A stretch of DNA of 64,000 nt, taken from Pseudomonas prosekii (GTDB lineage: Bacteria > Pseudomonadota > Gammaproteobacteria > Pseudomonadales > Pseudomonadaceae). The stretch spans positions 3,934,501 through 3,998,500 of the forward strand of contig NZ_LT629762.1 of NCBI RefSeq assembly GCF_900105155.1. Reading direction: 5' to 3'. The notes below the pieces were generated by a model. That model did not search any database. It was given only the letters and a program-made list of their open reading frames with translations, and was not told the origin of the DNA. This document shows positions 49,327 through 58,349 of this stretch, one piece after another. A program made the position numbers and the translations under genes. Every line of letters starts with the position of its first letter. Within the stretch, counting starts at the first letter, position 1.

Positions 49327-49983
49327 ATGCAGGCCACCCATCAAACCCCGAATACCGCGCTTATCCGCGAAACTTTCCCCGTCGGTCCGTTGCAGTGCAA
49401 CTGCACGATCATTGGCGACCCGATCAGTAAAAAAGCCATCGTGGTCGATCCGGGCGGCAATCACGAACTGATCCTCGCACGCCTTGATGCCCTGGGTTTG
49501 CGGGTGGTGAGCATCATCCACACCCACGCGCACCTGGACCACTTTCTCGCCTCCGGGCAGTTGAAGGAGAAAACCGGCGCGACTCTGCACTTGCACAAGG
49601 AAGATCAATTCCTCTGGGACAACCTGGAAATGCAATGCCAGATGTTTCGCGTGCCTTACGTGCCTGTGCCGTCGCCGGATCGCTGGCTGGACGACGATGA
49701 GGAACTGGCGTGCGGTTGTGGCGTGGCGATTCACACGCCGGGGCATACGCCTGGGTCGATGAGCTTCTGGTTTTCCGAGGCTAAATTGTTGATTGCCGGG
49801 GACACGCTGTTTCGCCGCGGAGTAGGGCGCACGGATTTGTGGGGCGGCGATCAGGCGACTATCGTTCGTTCGATCAAGCAGCGTTTGTACACGCTGGACG
49901 AGGACGCGACCGTGGTGACCGGGCATGGACCGGACACGCGTCTGGGCGATGAAATGCGCGAGAACCCGTTTGTGCGGGCGTGA
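49327..49983 (+). CDS. MBL-fold hydrolase (glyoxalase II-like)
   Basis: A 218-residue metallo-beta-lactamase-fold protein. The metal motif HTHAHLDH is at 65-72 and the second His cluster in TPGHTPGSM, then DTLFRRGVGRTDL and TGHGP supply the remaining ligands. It is smaller than glyoxalase II and belongs to the YcbL-like group. The ATG at 49327 follows a gap rather than the long upstream frame. Confidence 0.87.
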   Translation: MQATHQTPNTALIRETFPVGPLQCNCTIIGDPISKKAIVVDPGGNHELILARLDALGLRVVSIIHTHAHLDHFLASGQLKEKTGATLHLHKEDQFLWDNLEMQCQMFRVPYVPVPSPDRWLDDDEELACGCGVAIHTPGHTPGSMSFWFSEAKLLIAGDTLFRRGVGRTDLWGGDQATIVRSIKQRLYTLDEDATVVTGHGPDTRLGDEMRENPFVRA

Positions 49984-50080
49984 CTGGCAGCAGGGAATTT
50001 TTGCCCGCGACGACGATCCAAAGCCCGCATAGGCCGATGCCTTGGTCCTGCATATCAGAATGCAAAAGTAGGAGCTCTTC

Positions 50081-50812
50081 ATGTTCACCAAGCAGCGTTT
50101 GATTATTGTCGCAACTGCTGTGGCCCTGTTGTCCGGCTGCGCTTCACCTAATCCTTACGACAACCAGGGACAAGCCGATGGCGGCTCCCAAGGCGTGAGC
50201 AAAACCGCCAAATACGGCGGCCTCGGGGCTCTCGCGGGCGCATTGGCCGGCGCGGCGATCGACCATAACAACCGTGGCAAAGGCGCGCTGATTGGCGCTG
50301 CGGTGGTGGGTGCATCGGCTGCCGGTTACGGTTATTACGCCGACCAGCAAGAGAAAAAGCTGCGCGCGAGCATGGCCAATACCGGCGTTGAAGTGCAGCG
50401 CCAGGGTGATCAGATCAAGTTGATCATGCCGGGTAACATCACGTTCGCCACCGATTCGGCGAATATCGCGTCGAGCTTCTACCAGCCGCTGAATAATCTG
50501 GCCGGTTCGCTCAAAGAGTTCAGCCAGAACCAGATCGAGATCGTCGGCTACACCGACAGCACTGGCAGCCGTCAGCACAACATGGACCTGTCGCAGCGTC
50601 GCGCGCAGAGCGTGGCGACTTACTTGACCTCGCAAGGTGTCAGCGGCGCCAACCTCTCGGCCCGCGGCGCCGGCCCCGACAACCCGATTGCCAGCAACGG
50701 CGACGTCAACGGCCGCGCGCAAAACCGCCGCGTCGAAGTCAACCTGAAAGCCATCCCGGGCCAGCAGTACGGCGCCGACCAGCAGCAAGGCACCGTGCAG
50801 CAATACCCGTAG
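50081..50812 (+). CDS. OmpA-family lipoprotein (YiaD-like)
   Basis: A 243-residue lipoprotein with lipobox LSGC (Cys20), a glycine-zipper segment (~45-85, KYGGLGALAGALAGAA and GALIGAAVVGASAAG) and a C-terminal OmpA peptidoglycan-binding domain (YTDSTGSRQHNMDLSQRRA, then GPDNPIASN and NRRVEV). It is likely to tether the outer membrane to the cell wall. The tail ends in a Gln-rich stretch. AGGAG precedes the start. Confidence 0.9.
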   Translation: MFTKQRLIIVATAVALLSGCASPNPYDNQGQADGGSQGVSKTAKYGGLGALAGALAGAAIDHNNRGKGALIGAAVVGASAAGYGYYADQQEKKLRASMANTGVEVQRQGDQIKLIMPGNITFATDSANIASSFYQPLNNLAGSLKEFSQNQIEIVGYTDSTGSRQHNMDLSQRRAQSVATYLTSQGVSGANLSARGAGPDNPIASNGDVNGRAQNRRVEVNLKAIPGQQYGADQQQGTVQQYP

Positions 50813-50837
50813 CGTACCCATGGACGAACGCCATTCC

Positions 50838-50929
50838 TGTAGGAGCGAGGCTTGCCCGCGAAGGCATCGTGTCAGACGACAACACTATCGCCTGACACGG
50901 CCCCATCGCGGGCAAGCCTCGCTCCCACA
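50838..50929. repeat. REPIN (inverted REP pair)
   Basis: GTAGGAGCGAGGCTTGCCCG at 50839-50858 and its complement at 50904-50929 flank a ~45-base loop. A third, single REP follows at 50946. Confidence 0.9.
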
Positions 50930-50945
50930 AATTTGACGCGACTCC

Positions 50946-50971
50946 TGTGGGAGCGAGCTTGCTCGCGATGA
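50946..50971. repeat. Single REP element
   Basis: A lone copy, GTGGGAGCGAGCTTGCTCGC at 50947-50966, belongs to the GCTTGCTCGC class, unlike the neighbouring REPIN, and sits 17 bases after it. Confidence 0.8.
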
Positions 50972-51008
50972 GGCCCGACAGGGCACCGCAAATATCCGAT
51001 CAACCACA

Positions 51009-51046
51009 AAAAAGCCCTCGGACAATCACTTGTCCGAGGGCTTTTT
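51009..51046 (-). terminator. Terminator of zapG (also works from the other side)
   Basis: A 16-bp stem AAAAAGCCCTCGGACA / TGTCCGAGGGCTTTTT with loop ATCACT. The A and T runs on both flanks make it usable in either direction, so it ends zapG on the minus strand and read-through from OmpA. Confidence 0.92.
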
Positions 51047-51064
51047 GTATCGCGCGAAACCTGC

Positions 51065-51499
51065 TTACTTCTTCAGGCCGTAATGCTCATCGAGCATGCC
51101 CGGTGCGTTCGGGGCTTTTGGAGCGTAGTCGCGAGGCGGTTCCTGATTGCGCGGCGGCGTCAGGCGCTCCCGTGGCGCCACAGCAGCGTCGGCGTGCAGC
51201 GCAGCCAGCAAGCGTTGGCGAGTCTGCTCGTCCAGGGCCAGACGGTTGGCACCCTCGGCGAGATGATCCTGCACTTCCTGGTAGCTCGCAGTCAGTTTCT
51301 TGACCAGCGTGGCAGTGCTGTTGAAGTGGGTAACCACCTCGTTCTGATAACTGTCGAAACGTTCCTGAATATCATCCAGCTGACGTTGCGTGCGGTTAGG
51401 CGCGGCGTTCGGCACCAGACGAGCGATCAGGAATCCAATGGCGACACCCACAACCAGGGCAAGAGTCGGCAACAACCAAACTAAGAGCGAGTGTTCCAC
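51065..51499 (-). CDS. zapG: ZapG/YhcB (DUF1043) cell-division protein
   Basis: A 144-residue protein with one N-terminal transmembrane helix (~7-27), a coiled coil (~35-100, QRQLDDIQERFDSYQNEVV) and a Pro-rich tail ending MLDEHYGLKK. It matches YhcB/ZapG, which links division with envelope growth in gammaproteobacteria. It is divergent from the alpha/beta hydrolase. Confidence 0.9.
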   Translation of the reverse strand: MEHSLLVWLLPTLALVVGVAIGFLIARLVPNAAPNRTQRQLDDIQERFDSYQNEVVTHFNSTATLVKKLTASYQEVQDHLAEGANRLALDEQTRQRLLAALHADAAVAPRERLTPPRNQEPPRDYAPKAPNAPGMLDEHYGLKK

Positions 51500-51643
51500 G
51501 AGTCCTTCCTCTATAAACGGCTTTGCTTTACGTTAACGGCTCGAACCTGCGCTGTATACCGCGATGTACTCGCAATAGATCGGCACAGACAATTTGCTAG
51601 ACGAGTCGACCCGATTCGAGGTCACGGAGTTCCTTCCTTGCTT

Positions 51644-52273
51644 ATGCGCGAAACCCCTGTAGTGATTGATGGCCCCGTCGGCCAACTGGAAGCCCTTTAC
51701 CTGGGCAGCGACGAACCTCGCGGCATCGCGCTGATCTGCCATCCGAACCCGGTGCAGGGCGGCACCATGCTCAACAAAGTCGTTTCGACCTTGCAGCGCA
51801 CCGCGCGCGACGCCGGTCTGATTACCTTGCGCTTCAATTACCGGGGCGTCGGCGCCAGTGCCGGCACGCACGACATGGGCACCGGCGAAGTCGACGACGC
51901 CCAGGCCGCGGCCGCGTGGCTGCGGGCCAAACACCCGGATCTGCCGCTGACGCTGTTCGGGTTTTCCTTCGGTGGATTTGTTGCAGCAAGTCTCGGCGGA
52001 CGCCTGGAAGCGCAGGGCGAGCAGTTGAAAAATCTGTTCATGGTCGCACCCGCAGTGATGCGCCTCGGTGATCAGGACCCACTGCCGGAACACGGCGCGC
52101 TGACGGTGATCCAGCCTGAAACCGACGAAGTCATCGATCCACAAGCGGTCTACGACTGGTCCGAAAAACTCCAGCGCCCCCATGAGCTGTTGAAAGTGGC
52201 AGAATGCGGACACTTTTTTCATGGCAAGCTCACCGATCTCAAGGATCTGGTGCTGCCGCGTCTTTCGAATTGA
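51644..52273 (+). CDS. Alpha/beta hydrolase
   Basis: A 209-residue hydrolase of the alpha/beta fold: CHPNPVQGGTMLN as oxyanion region, nucleophile Ser in GFSFGG, Asp in PETDEVID and His in ECGHFFHG. It resembles the YfcG/YheT-side dienelactone-type hydrolases found beside trpS in Pseudomonas. The ATG at 51644 was chosen over one 51 codons upstream. It ends 25 bases before trpS and is likely co-transcribed. Confidence 0.87.
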   Translation: MRETPVVIDGPVGQLEALYLGSDEPRGIALICHPNPVQGGTMLNKVVSTLQRTARDAGLITLRFNYRGVGASAGTHDMGTGEVDDAQAAAAWLRAKHPDLPLTLFGFSFGGFVAASLGGRLEAQGEQLKNLFMVAPAVMRLGDQDPLPEHGALTVIQPETDEVIDPQAVYDWSEKLQRPHELLKVAECGHFFHGKLTDLKDLVLPRLSN

Positions 52274-52297
52274 TTGCAGTCTGACAAGCGATTACCC

Positions 52298-53653
52298 ATG
52301 ACGACCCGTACCCGAATTCTCACCGGCATCACCACCACCGGCACGCCGCACCTGGGCAACTACGCCGGCGCCATTCGCCCGGCGATCCTCGCCAGCCGCG
52401 ACAGCAATGCCGATTCGTTCTATTTCCTGGCCGACTACCACGCCCTGATCAAATGCGATGACCCGCTGCGCATCCAGCGCTCGCGTCTGGAAATCGCCGC
52501 GACCTGGCTGGCCGGTGGCCTCGATGTCGACCGCGTGACCTTCTACCGCCAGTCCGACATCCCGGAAATCCCCGAGCTGACCTGGCTGCTGACCTGCGTT
52601 GCGGCCAAGGGCCTGCTCAACCGCGCGCACGCCTACAAGGCCTCGGTGGACAAGAACGTCGAGACCGGCGAAGACCCGGACGCCGGCATCACCATGGGGT
52701 TGTACAGCTACCCGGTGCTGATGGCTGCCGACATTCTGATGTTCAACGCGCATAAAGTGCCGGTCGGTCGTGACCAGATCCAGCACGTGGAAATGGCCCG
52801 CGACATCGGCCAGCGCTTCAACCATCTGTTTGGTCAGGGCAAAGAATTCTTCACCATGCCCGAAGCGCTGATCGAAGAAAGCGTCGCCACGCTGCCAGGT
52901 CTCGACGGTCGCAAGATGTCGAAAAGCTACGACAACACCATTCCGTTGTTCAGCAGCGCCAAGGAAATGAAAGACGCGATTTCGCGGATCGTCACCGATT
53001 CGCGCGCGCCGGGCGAAGCCAAGGATCCGGACAATTCGCACCTGTTCACCTTGTTCCAGGCCTTCGCCACCCCGGCGCAGTCCGACGAATTCCGCAGCGA
53101 ACTGTTGCAGGGCCTGGGTTGGGGCGAAGCGAAAAATCGTTTGTTCCAGCTGCTCGACAGCGAGCTGGGCGAGTCCCGCGAGCGTTATCACCAGTTGATC
53201 GAACGCCCGGCAGACCTCGAAGACATGCTGCAGATCGGCGCCAAAAAGGCCCGTTCGGTGGCCACGCCGTTCCTGCAGGAGTTGCGTGAAGCGGTCGGCC
53301 TGCGGTCTTTCGTGGCGCAGACCCAAGTCGCGGCGACCACCAAGAAGAAAGCCGCGAAAGCCGCGCGTTTTGTCAGTTTCCGCGACGACGACGGCAGCTT
53401 CCGCTTCCGTTTGCTGGCCGCCGATGGCGAGCAATTGCTGCTGTCGCGCAACTTCGCCGACGGTAAAACCGCCGGTCAGGTGACCAAACAACTGCAAGCC
53501 GGCCAACCACTGGACGTGCGCAGCGAAGACTTGAGCTTCAGCGTCTGGCTGCAAGGCGAGTGTGTCGGCGACAGCCCGGCCTTCGCTGACAGCGCCGCAC
53601 GCGACGTGGCCATCGAGGCCTTGCGCGTTGCACTGACACCGGTTCAGGAATAA
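52298..53653 (+). CDS. trpS: Tryptophanyl-tRNA synthetase, long form
   Basis: A class I synthetase of 451 residues. The HIGH-type motif is TPHLGNYAG and the KMSKS loop is GRKMSKSYDN. It is longer than the ~330-residue E. coli enzyme: residues after about 340 form an extension with a Lys/Ala-rich stretch, then a small beta domain (FVSFRDDDGSFRFRLLAADGEQ). Such extensions are usual in Pseudomonas. The ATG at 52298 is the start of MTTRTRILTG. Confidence 0.95.
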   Translation: MTTRTRILTGITTTGTPHLGNYAGAIRPAILASRDSNADSFYFLADYHALIKCDDPLRIQRSRLEIAATWLAGGLDVDRVTFYRQSDIPEIPELTWLLTCVAAKGLLNRAHAYKASVDKNVETGEDPDAGITMGLYSYPVLMAADILMFNAHKVPVGRDQIQHVEMARDIGQRFNHLFGQGKEFFTMPEALIEESVATLPGLDGRKMSKSYDNTIPLFSSAKEMKDAISRIVTDSRAPGEAKDPDNSHLFTLFQAFATPAQSDEFRSELLQGLGWGEAKNRLFQLLDSELGESRERYHQLIERPADLEDMLQIGAKKARSVATPFLQELREAVGLRSFVAQTQVAATTKKKAAKAARFVSFRDDDGSFRFRLLAADGEQLLLSRNFADGKTAGQVTKQLQAGQPLDVRSEDLSFSVWLQGECVGDSPAFADSAARDVAIEALRVALTPVQE

Positions 53654-53695
53654 ATCCGCGGCTCGACCCGACCAAGGGCCGATTGCCATTCCCCC

Positions 53696-53725
53696 GGGCC
53701 GTCGCTACAGTGACGGCCCGTTTTT
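53696..53725 (+). terminator. Terminator after trpS
   Basis: Stem GGGCCGTC / GACGGCCC with a small loop, followed by GTTTTTG, 43 bases after trpS. It precedes zapE by only 20 bases, so zapE needs a promoter very close by or read-through. Confidence 0.85.
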
Positions 53726-53744
53726 GTTGCCTTGCTAACGAATT

Positions 53745-54839
53745 ATGACGCCCCTAGAACGATATCAAGCTGATCTGAAACGCCCGGACTTCTTCCATGA
53801 CGCCGCGCAGGAAACTGCTGTGCGTCACTTGCAGCGCCTGTACGACGATCTGGTCGCGGCCTCGAACGTCAAGCCGGGCCTGTTCGGCAAACTGTTTGGC
53901 AAGAAAGATCAGGCGCCGGTCAAGGGTCTGTACTTCTGGGGCGGCGTTGGCCGTGGCAAGACTTACCTGGTCGATACGTTCTTCGAAGCGCTGCCGTTCA
54001 AGGAAAAGGTGCGGACGCACTTCCACCGCTTCATGAAGCGTGTGCACGAAGAAATGAAAACCCTCGGCGGCGAGAAAAACCCGCTGACCATTATTGCCAA
54101 GCGTTTCTCCGATGAAGCGCGGGTGATCTGTTTCGATGAGTTCTTCGTGTCTGACATCACCGACGCGATGATCCTCGGCACGTTGATGGAAGAATTGTTC
54201 AAGAACGGCGTGACCCTGGTCGCGACCTCGAACATTGTTCCCGACGGTTTGTACAAGGACGGCCTGCAACGCGCGCGCTTCCTGCCGGCGATTGCGCTGA
54301 TCAAGCAGAACACCGACATCGTCAACGTCGACAGCGGCGTCGATTATCGTCTGCGCCACCTCGAGCAAGCGGAGCTGTTCCACTTCCCGCTCAACGAGGA
54401 ATCCAACGAAAGCCTGCGCAAGAGCTTCCGCGCGCTGACGCCGGAATGCACCGCCGCCATCGAAAACGATGTACTGATCATCGAAAACCGCGAAATCCGT
54501 GCCTTGCGCACCTGCGATGACGTGGCGTGGTTCGACTTCCGCGAACTCTGCGACGGCCCGCGCAGCCAGAACGATTACATCGAACTCGGCAAAATCTTCC
54601 ACGCCGTGCTGCTCAGCGGCGTCGAGCAGATGAGCGTCACCACCGACGACATCGCCCGGCGTTTCATCAACATGGTCGACGAGTTTTACGACCGTAACGT
54701 CAAGCTGATCATCTCGGCCGAAGTCGAACTCAAAGACCTCTACACCGGCGGTCGCCTGAACTTCGAATTCCAGCGCACGCTAAGCCGTCTGCTGGAAATG
54801 CAATCGCACGAATTCCTGTCGCGCGCGCACAAGCCGTAG
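53745..54839 (+). CDS. zapE: ZapE cell-division ATPase
   Basis: A 364-residue AFG1-type AAA ATPase: P-loop GGVGRGKTYL near residue 66, Walker B ICFDEFFVSD at ~130, and arginine finger region in LLATSN-like LVATSNIVPDGLYKDGL. ZapE modulates FtsZ rings. A terminator follows. In other pseudomonads ribosomal protein genes rplM-rpsI usually lie next; here the following genes differ, which suggests an insertion (from memory of the region). Confidence 0.92.
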   Translation: MTPLERYQADLKRPDFFHDAAQETAVRHLQRLYDDLVAASNVKPGLFGKLFGKKDQAPVKGLYFWGGVGRGKTYLVDTFFEALPFKEKVRTHFHRFMKRVHEEMKTLGGEKNPLTIIAKRFSDEARVICFDEFFVSDITDAMILGTLMEELFKNGVTLVATSNIVPDGLYKDGLQRARFLPAIALIKQNTDIVNVDSGVDYRLRHLEQAELFHFPLNEESNESLRKSFRALTPECTAAIENDVLIIENREIRALRTCDDVAWFDFRELCDGPRSQNDYIELGKIFHAVLLSGVEQMSVTTDDIARRFINMVDEFYDRNVKLIISAEVELKDLYTGGRLNFEFQRTLSRLLEMQSHEFLSRAHKP

Positions 54840-54856
54840 GGCATCTTCGGAACATG

Positions 54857-54886
54857 AAAAAGGCCTGCACATGCAGGCCTTTTTTT
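54857..54886 (+). terminator. Terminator after zapE
   Basis: GGCCTGC / GCAGGCC stem with loop ACAT, A5 before it and a T7 run after it. Confidence 0.9.
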
Positions 54887-54917
54887 ATGTCGAAATTTCC
54901 GATTCACCACCACCCCC

Positions 54918-55008
54918 TGTAGGAGCGAGGCTTGCCCGCGAAATCGCAGTGTCAGGCAACAAAGTTTCGACTGACACACCGCCTTCGCGGGCAAGCCTCG
55001 CTCCTACA
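54918..55008. repeat. REPIN, left copy of near-identical pair
   Basis: A full REPIN with core GAGGCTTGCCCGCGAAA and loop GTGTCAGGCAACAAAG. It differs from the REPIN at 60442 at only about 4 of 92 positions, loop included, and is in the same orientation. It marks the left edge of the asparaginase-to-monooxygenase module. Confidence 0.9.
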
Positions 55009-55034
55009 TTGGCGAATGGGTTCGCTGGGAGATC

Positions 55035-56012
55035 TCACTCGTCTTTAAGGTAACGCGCCAAATCCCCCTGTCGCTGGCAACCGATCAGCAGCCACAGCAG
55101 GATTCGCGGCTTGCGCGGGCAGAGAAATCCGGCCATTGCCGCGCCTTTGCGGATCAAGTCCATCTCGCCGCCGATAAAGCCATAAGAGCACTGCGCGGTT
55201 GAACCCGACCCCGTGCGCGTGGCGACGATCACCGGGATTTTCTGCGTAATGCCTTCGATCACCGCCGCCCATTGCGCGGAAACATGCCCGGCGCCGAAAC
55301 CTGCGATTACCAACCCGTCGTAGCCCAGATCGACAATGTTCTCGAGTAACAGCGTGTCGGCGGACAGCGATGCTTCCAGCAGCGCGACTTTGGCGCAGCG
55401 TTGCGGCATCGGCAAAACCCGTCTCTGCGCGGGAGGGCGCAGATAGCGCACGGTGTTTTCGATGAGCAGGCCGACAGGGCCGGACACCGGTGAGGCGAAC
55501 GCCTGCAGCGCCAGCGAATCGATTTTACGCACCGCGTTGGCTGCGTGAATCTGCCCGTTCATCACCACTTGAACACCGCGATGACGACTGTTTTCAGCCA
55601 GTGCGACGCGGCAGGCATCCTGCAAGTTCGCCGGGCCATCCGCGCCGGCCTGGGCCGCTGAACGCATGGCGCCGGTCATGACCAATGGCTCGTTGTGGTT
55701 CCACAGGTAATCGAAGAACGTCGCGGTTTCTTCGAGCGTGTCGGTGCCTTGGGTGATGACCACACCCACCGCACCTTGGCTGATTTGCTCATTGGCCCAG
55801 TGCAACACGCTCAACAGGAACTCGAAATCCAGTGAAGCGCTGGGCAGCAGGCCGAGGGTTTCCACGTTAATCCGGGCCAGCGTCGATAACTCTGGCAACG
55901 ATTGCAGCAAGGTTTCACCGCTGACGGTCGGGATAACTCCTTCACCGGCATGGCTGGCTTGCATGCTAACGGTGCCGCCGAGCGCTGCGATGGCCAGTTT
56001 GGGCAGGTCCAT
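55035..56012 (-). CDS. Asparaginase-family amidohydrolase
   Basis: A 325-residue type I/II asparaginase-like protein. The first catalytic Thr is in IAALGGTVSMQ (GGT), the Thr-Asp-Thr triad in TQGTDTLEETA, and the Lys in AVRKIDSL. The canonical TGGTIA reads LGGTVS, so substrate range could differ. No signal peptide is seen, so it is probably cytoplasmic. The ATG at 56012 has GAGG upstream. In this module it may hydrolyse an amide formed by the monooxygenase, or release ammonia from a related substrate. Confidence 0.85.
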   Translation of the reverse strand: MDLPKLAIAALGGTVSMQASHAGEGVIPTVSGETLLQSLPELSTLARINVETLGLLPSASLDFEFLLSVLHWANEQISQGAVGVVITQGTDTLEETATFFDYLWNHNEPLVMTGAMRSAAQAGADGPANLQDACRVALAENSRHRGVQVVMNGQIHAANAVRKIDSLALQAFASPVSGPVGLLIENTVRYLRPPAQRRVLPMPQRCAKVALLEASLSADTLLLENIVDLGYDGLVIAGFGAGHVSAQWAAVIEGITQKIPVIVATRTGSGSTAQCSYGFIGGEMDLIRKGAAMAGFLCPRKPRILLWLLIGCQRQGDLARYLKDE

Positions 56013-56089
56013 GTGATACCTCGATTGCCTGTCAGGAGACGGGACTGTATCCGCAGTGTCTGCGAAATACAGCCCCAGGGCGACGCGCA

Positions 56090-57292
56090 TCATTGAGCGA
56101 TCAGCAATCCGATAAACGGAATGATCAGCAGTGTACTGATGGCCATCGACAACACATTGCCGATAAAACCGTGCATGTACGACGGCAGGCGTTTACTGAT
56201 CGCGCAGGCGAGCGGAGGTGCGATCAATGCGCCGAGCAACGCGCCCATCACGATGACCTCCAGACTGCCGCCGTGGGTCAGAACCGCTGCCGGCACCACC
56301 GAGACCAATGGAACGTAGGTGGGATACCAGCCGAGCGCCATCCAGTGGCGACGCCAGATCAGCACGCCGATCAGCGAGGTCAACGCCTGCGCCGCGAGCA
56401 ATTGCGGGAGCAGACCTGTGCCATACACCGGACTGGTCGGGTTCAAGGTAAACGCCAGCAAGGCGCCCGCGATCAACCCGAGGCTGGCCCATTCATTGCC
56501 GAAGAATGGCGCTTCGGAAAAGTCCGCCAACACCCGGCGCAGCGTCCACACAACGCCGTAGTCGGGTGTTTTCGCGACGACGGGCGAGGGCGCAGCAGTG
56601 GCTGGCGTTGCGCTCCAGTCCGACTTCACCAGCCCCGGCACGTAGCGACAGAGCAAAAAAGCGCCGACGCTGGCGACAGCCATGCCCATGACGTTGCCGA
56701 TTACCACCGGCAGCCCCAGCGGATTGCACACGTAATTGACGATCAGCAAACACAACGGCGTGACAAACACCGCGCCCATGATTGCGCCGTTGATCGCGAC
56801 CTTCCAGCCGCCGCCGAATATCAGCACCATCGCTGCCGGCAACGACACAAACGCGGCAAATATCGGTTGCCAACTGGTGGCCGTAACGGTCCAGCCCCAC
56901 AGCAGGTTACTCAGCAGCAGCCCGAGCAACGAACTGGTGACCAGCCATGGCCATAAGCCGCTGCCGTAGCTGATCGCAAAGCCTTGCCAGGCTTTGCCGG
57001 TGCGATTGGCCCAATAGGCGAGGTAGGCGCCTGCGAGCAATCCGATTGAAGCGAACTCATGTTTGTAGAAGGCGACCTCGCTGATGTCACCGATGATCCA
57101 GCGCAACCAGGCACTTGGCTCCGGCAGGCTCGTTACCATGTGACTGTAGTCCGGCCAATGCGCCGACCAGGTTGTGCGGTAAGTGAATGAAAGCCAGGTG
57201 ATCAACAGGGCGGTACCGATCAACAACCAGATGATCGTTACGTCCAGCGGTGACCTGCCGGCCAGGCGGTTCTGCGCTTTTGTGTTTTCCAT
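56090..57292 (-). CDS. Internally duplicated membrane protein, unknown family
   Basis: A 400-residue integral membrane protein with roughly ten to twelve helices. The two halves are clearly duplicated: RWIIGDISEVAFYKHEFASIG at ~64-84 matches RRVLADFSEAPFFGNEWASLG at ~252-272, then AGAYLAY/AGALLAF, a GGxxxxxxGAxxGA segment (~160-175 and ~341-355) and IGNVMGMA/IGNVLSMA (~198-205 and ~378-385). I do not recognise the family. Its operon position suggests transport of the module's substrate. The ATG has AAGGGG 9 bases upstream, 16 bases after the nitrilase stop. Confidence 0.8.
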   Translation of the reverse strand: MENTKAQNRLAGRSPLDVTIIWLLIGTALLITWLSFTYRTTWSAHWPDYSHMVTSLPEPSAWLRWIIGDISEVAFYKHEFASIGLLAGAYLAYWANRTGKAWQGFAISYGSGLWPWLVTSSLLGLLLSNLLWGWTVTATSWQPIFAAFVSLPAAMVLIFGGGWKVAINGAIMGAVFVTPLCLLIVNYVCNPLGLPVVIGNVMGMAVASVGAFLLCRYVPGLVKSDWSATPATAAPSPVVAKTPDYGVVWTLRRVLADFSEAPFFGNEWASLGLIAGALLAFTLNPTSPVYGTGLLPQLLAAQALTSLIGVLIWRRHWMALGWYPTYVPLVSVVPAAVLTHGGSLEVIVMGALLGALIAPPLACAISKRLPSYMHGFIGNVLSMAISTLLIIPFIGLLIAQ

Positions 57293-57308
57293 CAGTCATG
57301 GCCCCTTA

Positions 57309-58196
57309 TCAGCGCGGCAGACAAGGGTGCTGGGTGTAACCGAGCATCGCGTCATACATGTCGGCGCGACGATCGCGATGCAAATCGTTGAGGCTGTTCC
57401 AGATCGGTGCACTGCGCGAACTAGTGAGGTCGATGTCGGCAAACAGGATTTCCTGCTTGTCCGCCGACGCGACCTGGCCAATCGGCCAACCGTTGGTGCC
57501 GGCGATCAGCGAGCAACCGAGGTAACGCGCCCCGCGCTCTTCGCCAATCCGGCTCGCCGCCGCGATAAACACATTGTTGACGTGCGCCGCGGTCATCGTC
57601 AGGTACGACGCCATGCACTTGCCGGCCTCATCGAACAGCGGCGGCGGGGTCCATACCCAATTGTTCAAACTGCAAATAATGTCGGCGCCTTGCTGACTCA
57701 AAATGCGCGGTACTTCCGGGAACCAGATGTCCCAGCAAATCAACAGACCGATGCGGCCAATCGGTGTGTCGAACACCGGGAAACCCGTGTTGCCCGGGGT
57801 GAACCAGAGTTTTTCCAGGTTCCACAAATGCGCCTTGCGGTACTTGCCGATAAAGCCCTCAGGCCCGACCAGCACGCCGGTGTTGAACAGCTGCGCGCCG
57901 TCGCGTTCGGTCAAACCGGCGACCAGGTAAACGTTGTGCTGGCGAGCAAAATTCGCCCAGCTCTGCACGGTCGGGCCAGCGGGTACGGCCTCTGAATGCG
58001 CGAACGCATCCTGCCGATTGTTGAAAAAGTAACCGGTGGTTGAAAGCTCCGGCAGCACGATCAGATTTGCGCCGTCATTGGCTGCTTGCAGCGCTAAATC
58101 CAGGGTGTTGCGCAGATTGGCTTCGCGGTTCTCTAGCCCGACTTGTGGATCGAATTGCACGACTGCTACACGAACAGGGCTGGTTGGCTCACTCAT
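57309..58196 (-). CDS. Nitrilase-superfamily amidase
   Basis: A 295-residue carbon-nitrogen hydrolase. The catalytic triad is visible: Glu50 (LPELSTTGYF), Lys121 (KYRKAHLWN) and Cys154 (LLICWDIWFPE). It resembles the amidase branch, such as DavA (5-aminovaleramidase), rather than true nitrilases. The ATG at 58196 is preferred to one 10 codons upstream, with AGAGG 9 bases before it. In this module it would hydrolyse the amide made by the adjoining flavin monooxygenase (inference). Confidence 0.88.
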   Translation of the reverse strand: MSEPTSPVRVAVVQFDPQVGLENREANLRNTLDLALQAANDGANLIVLPELSTTGYFFNNRQDAFAHSEAVPAGPTVQSWANFARQHNVYLVAGLTERDGAQLFNTGVLVGPEGFIGKYRKAHLWNLEKLWFTPGNTGFPVFDTPIGRIGLLICWDIWFPEVPRILSQQGADIICSLNNWVWTPPPLFDEAGKCMASYLTMTAAHVNNVFIAAASRIGEERGARYLGCSLIAGTNGWPIGQVASADKQEILFADIDLTSSRSAPIWNSLNDLHRDRRADMYDAMLGYTQHPCLPR

Positions 58197-58349
58197 TCCC
58201 GATGACCTCTTTTTATTGTTGTTCACGCTGTTTGATTGGCGTGTTCATAAGAGTCGAATCGGCAAAAGCGTGTAAGTCAGCCACTTCCGTTTAACTTGTA
58301 GTCCTTATCCTTAAGTACAAATTGTTCTGCGGGCAGGGCGTCGGGGGGA

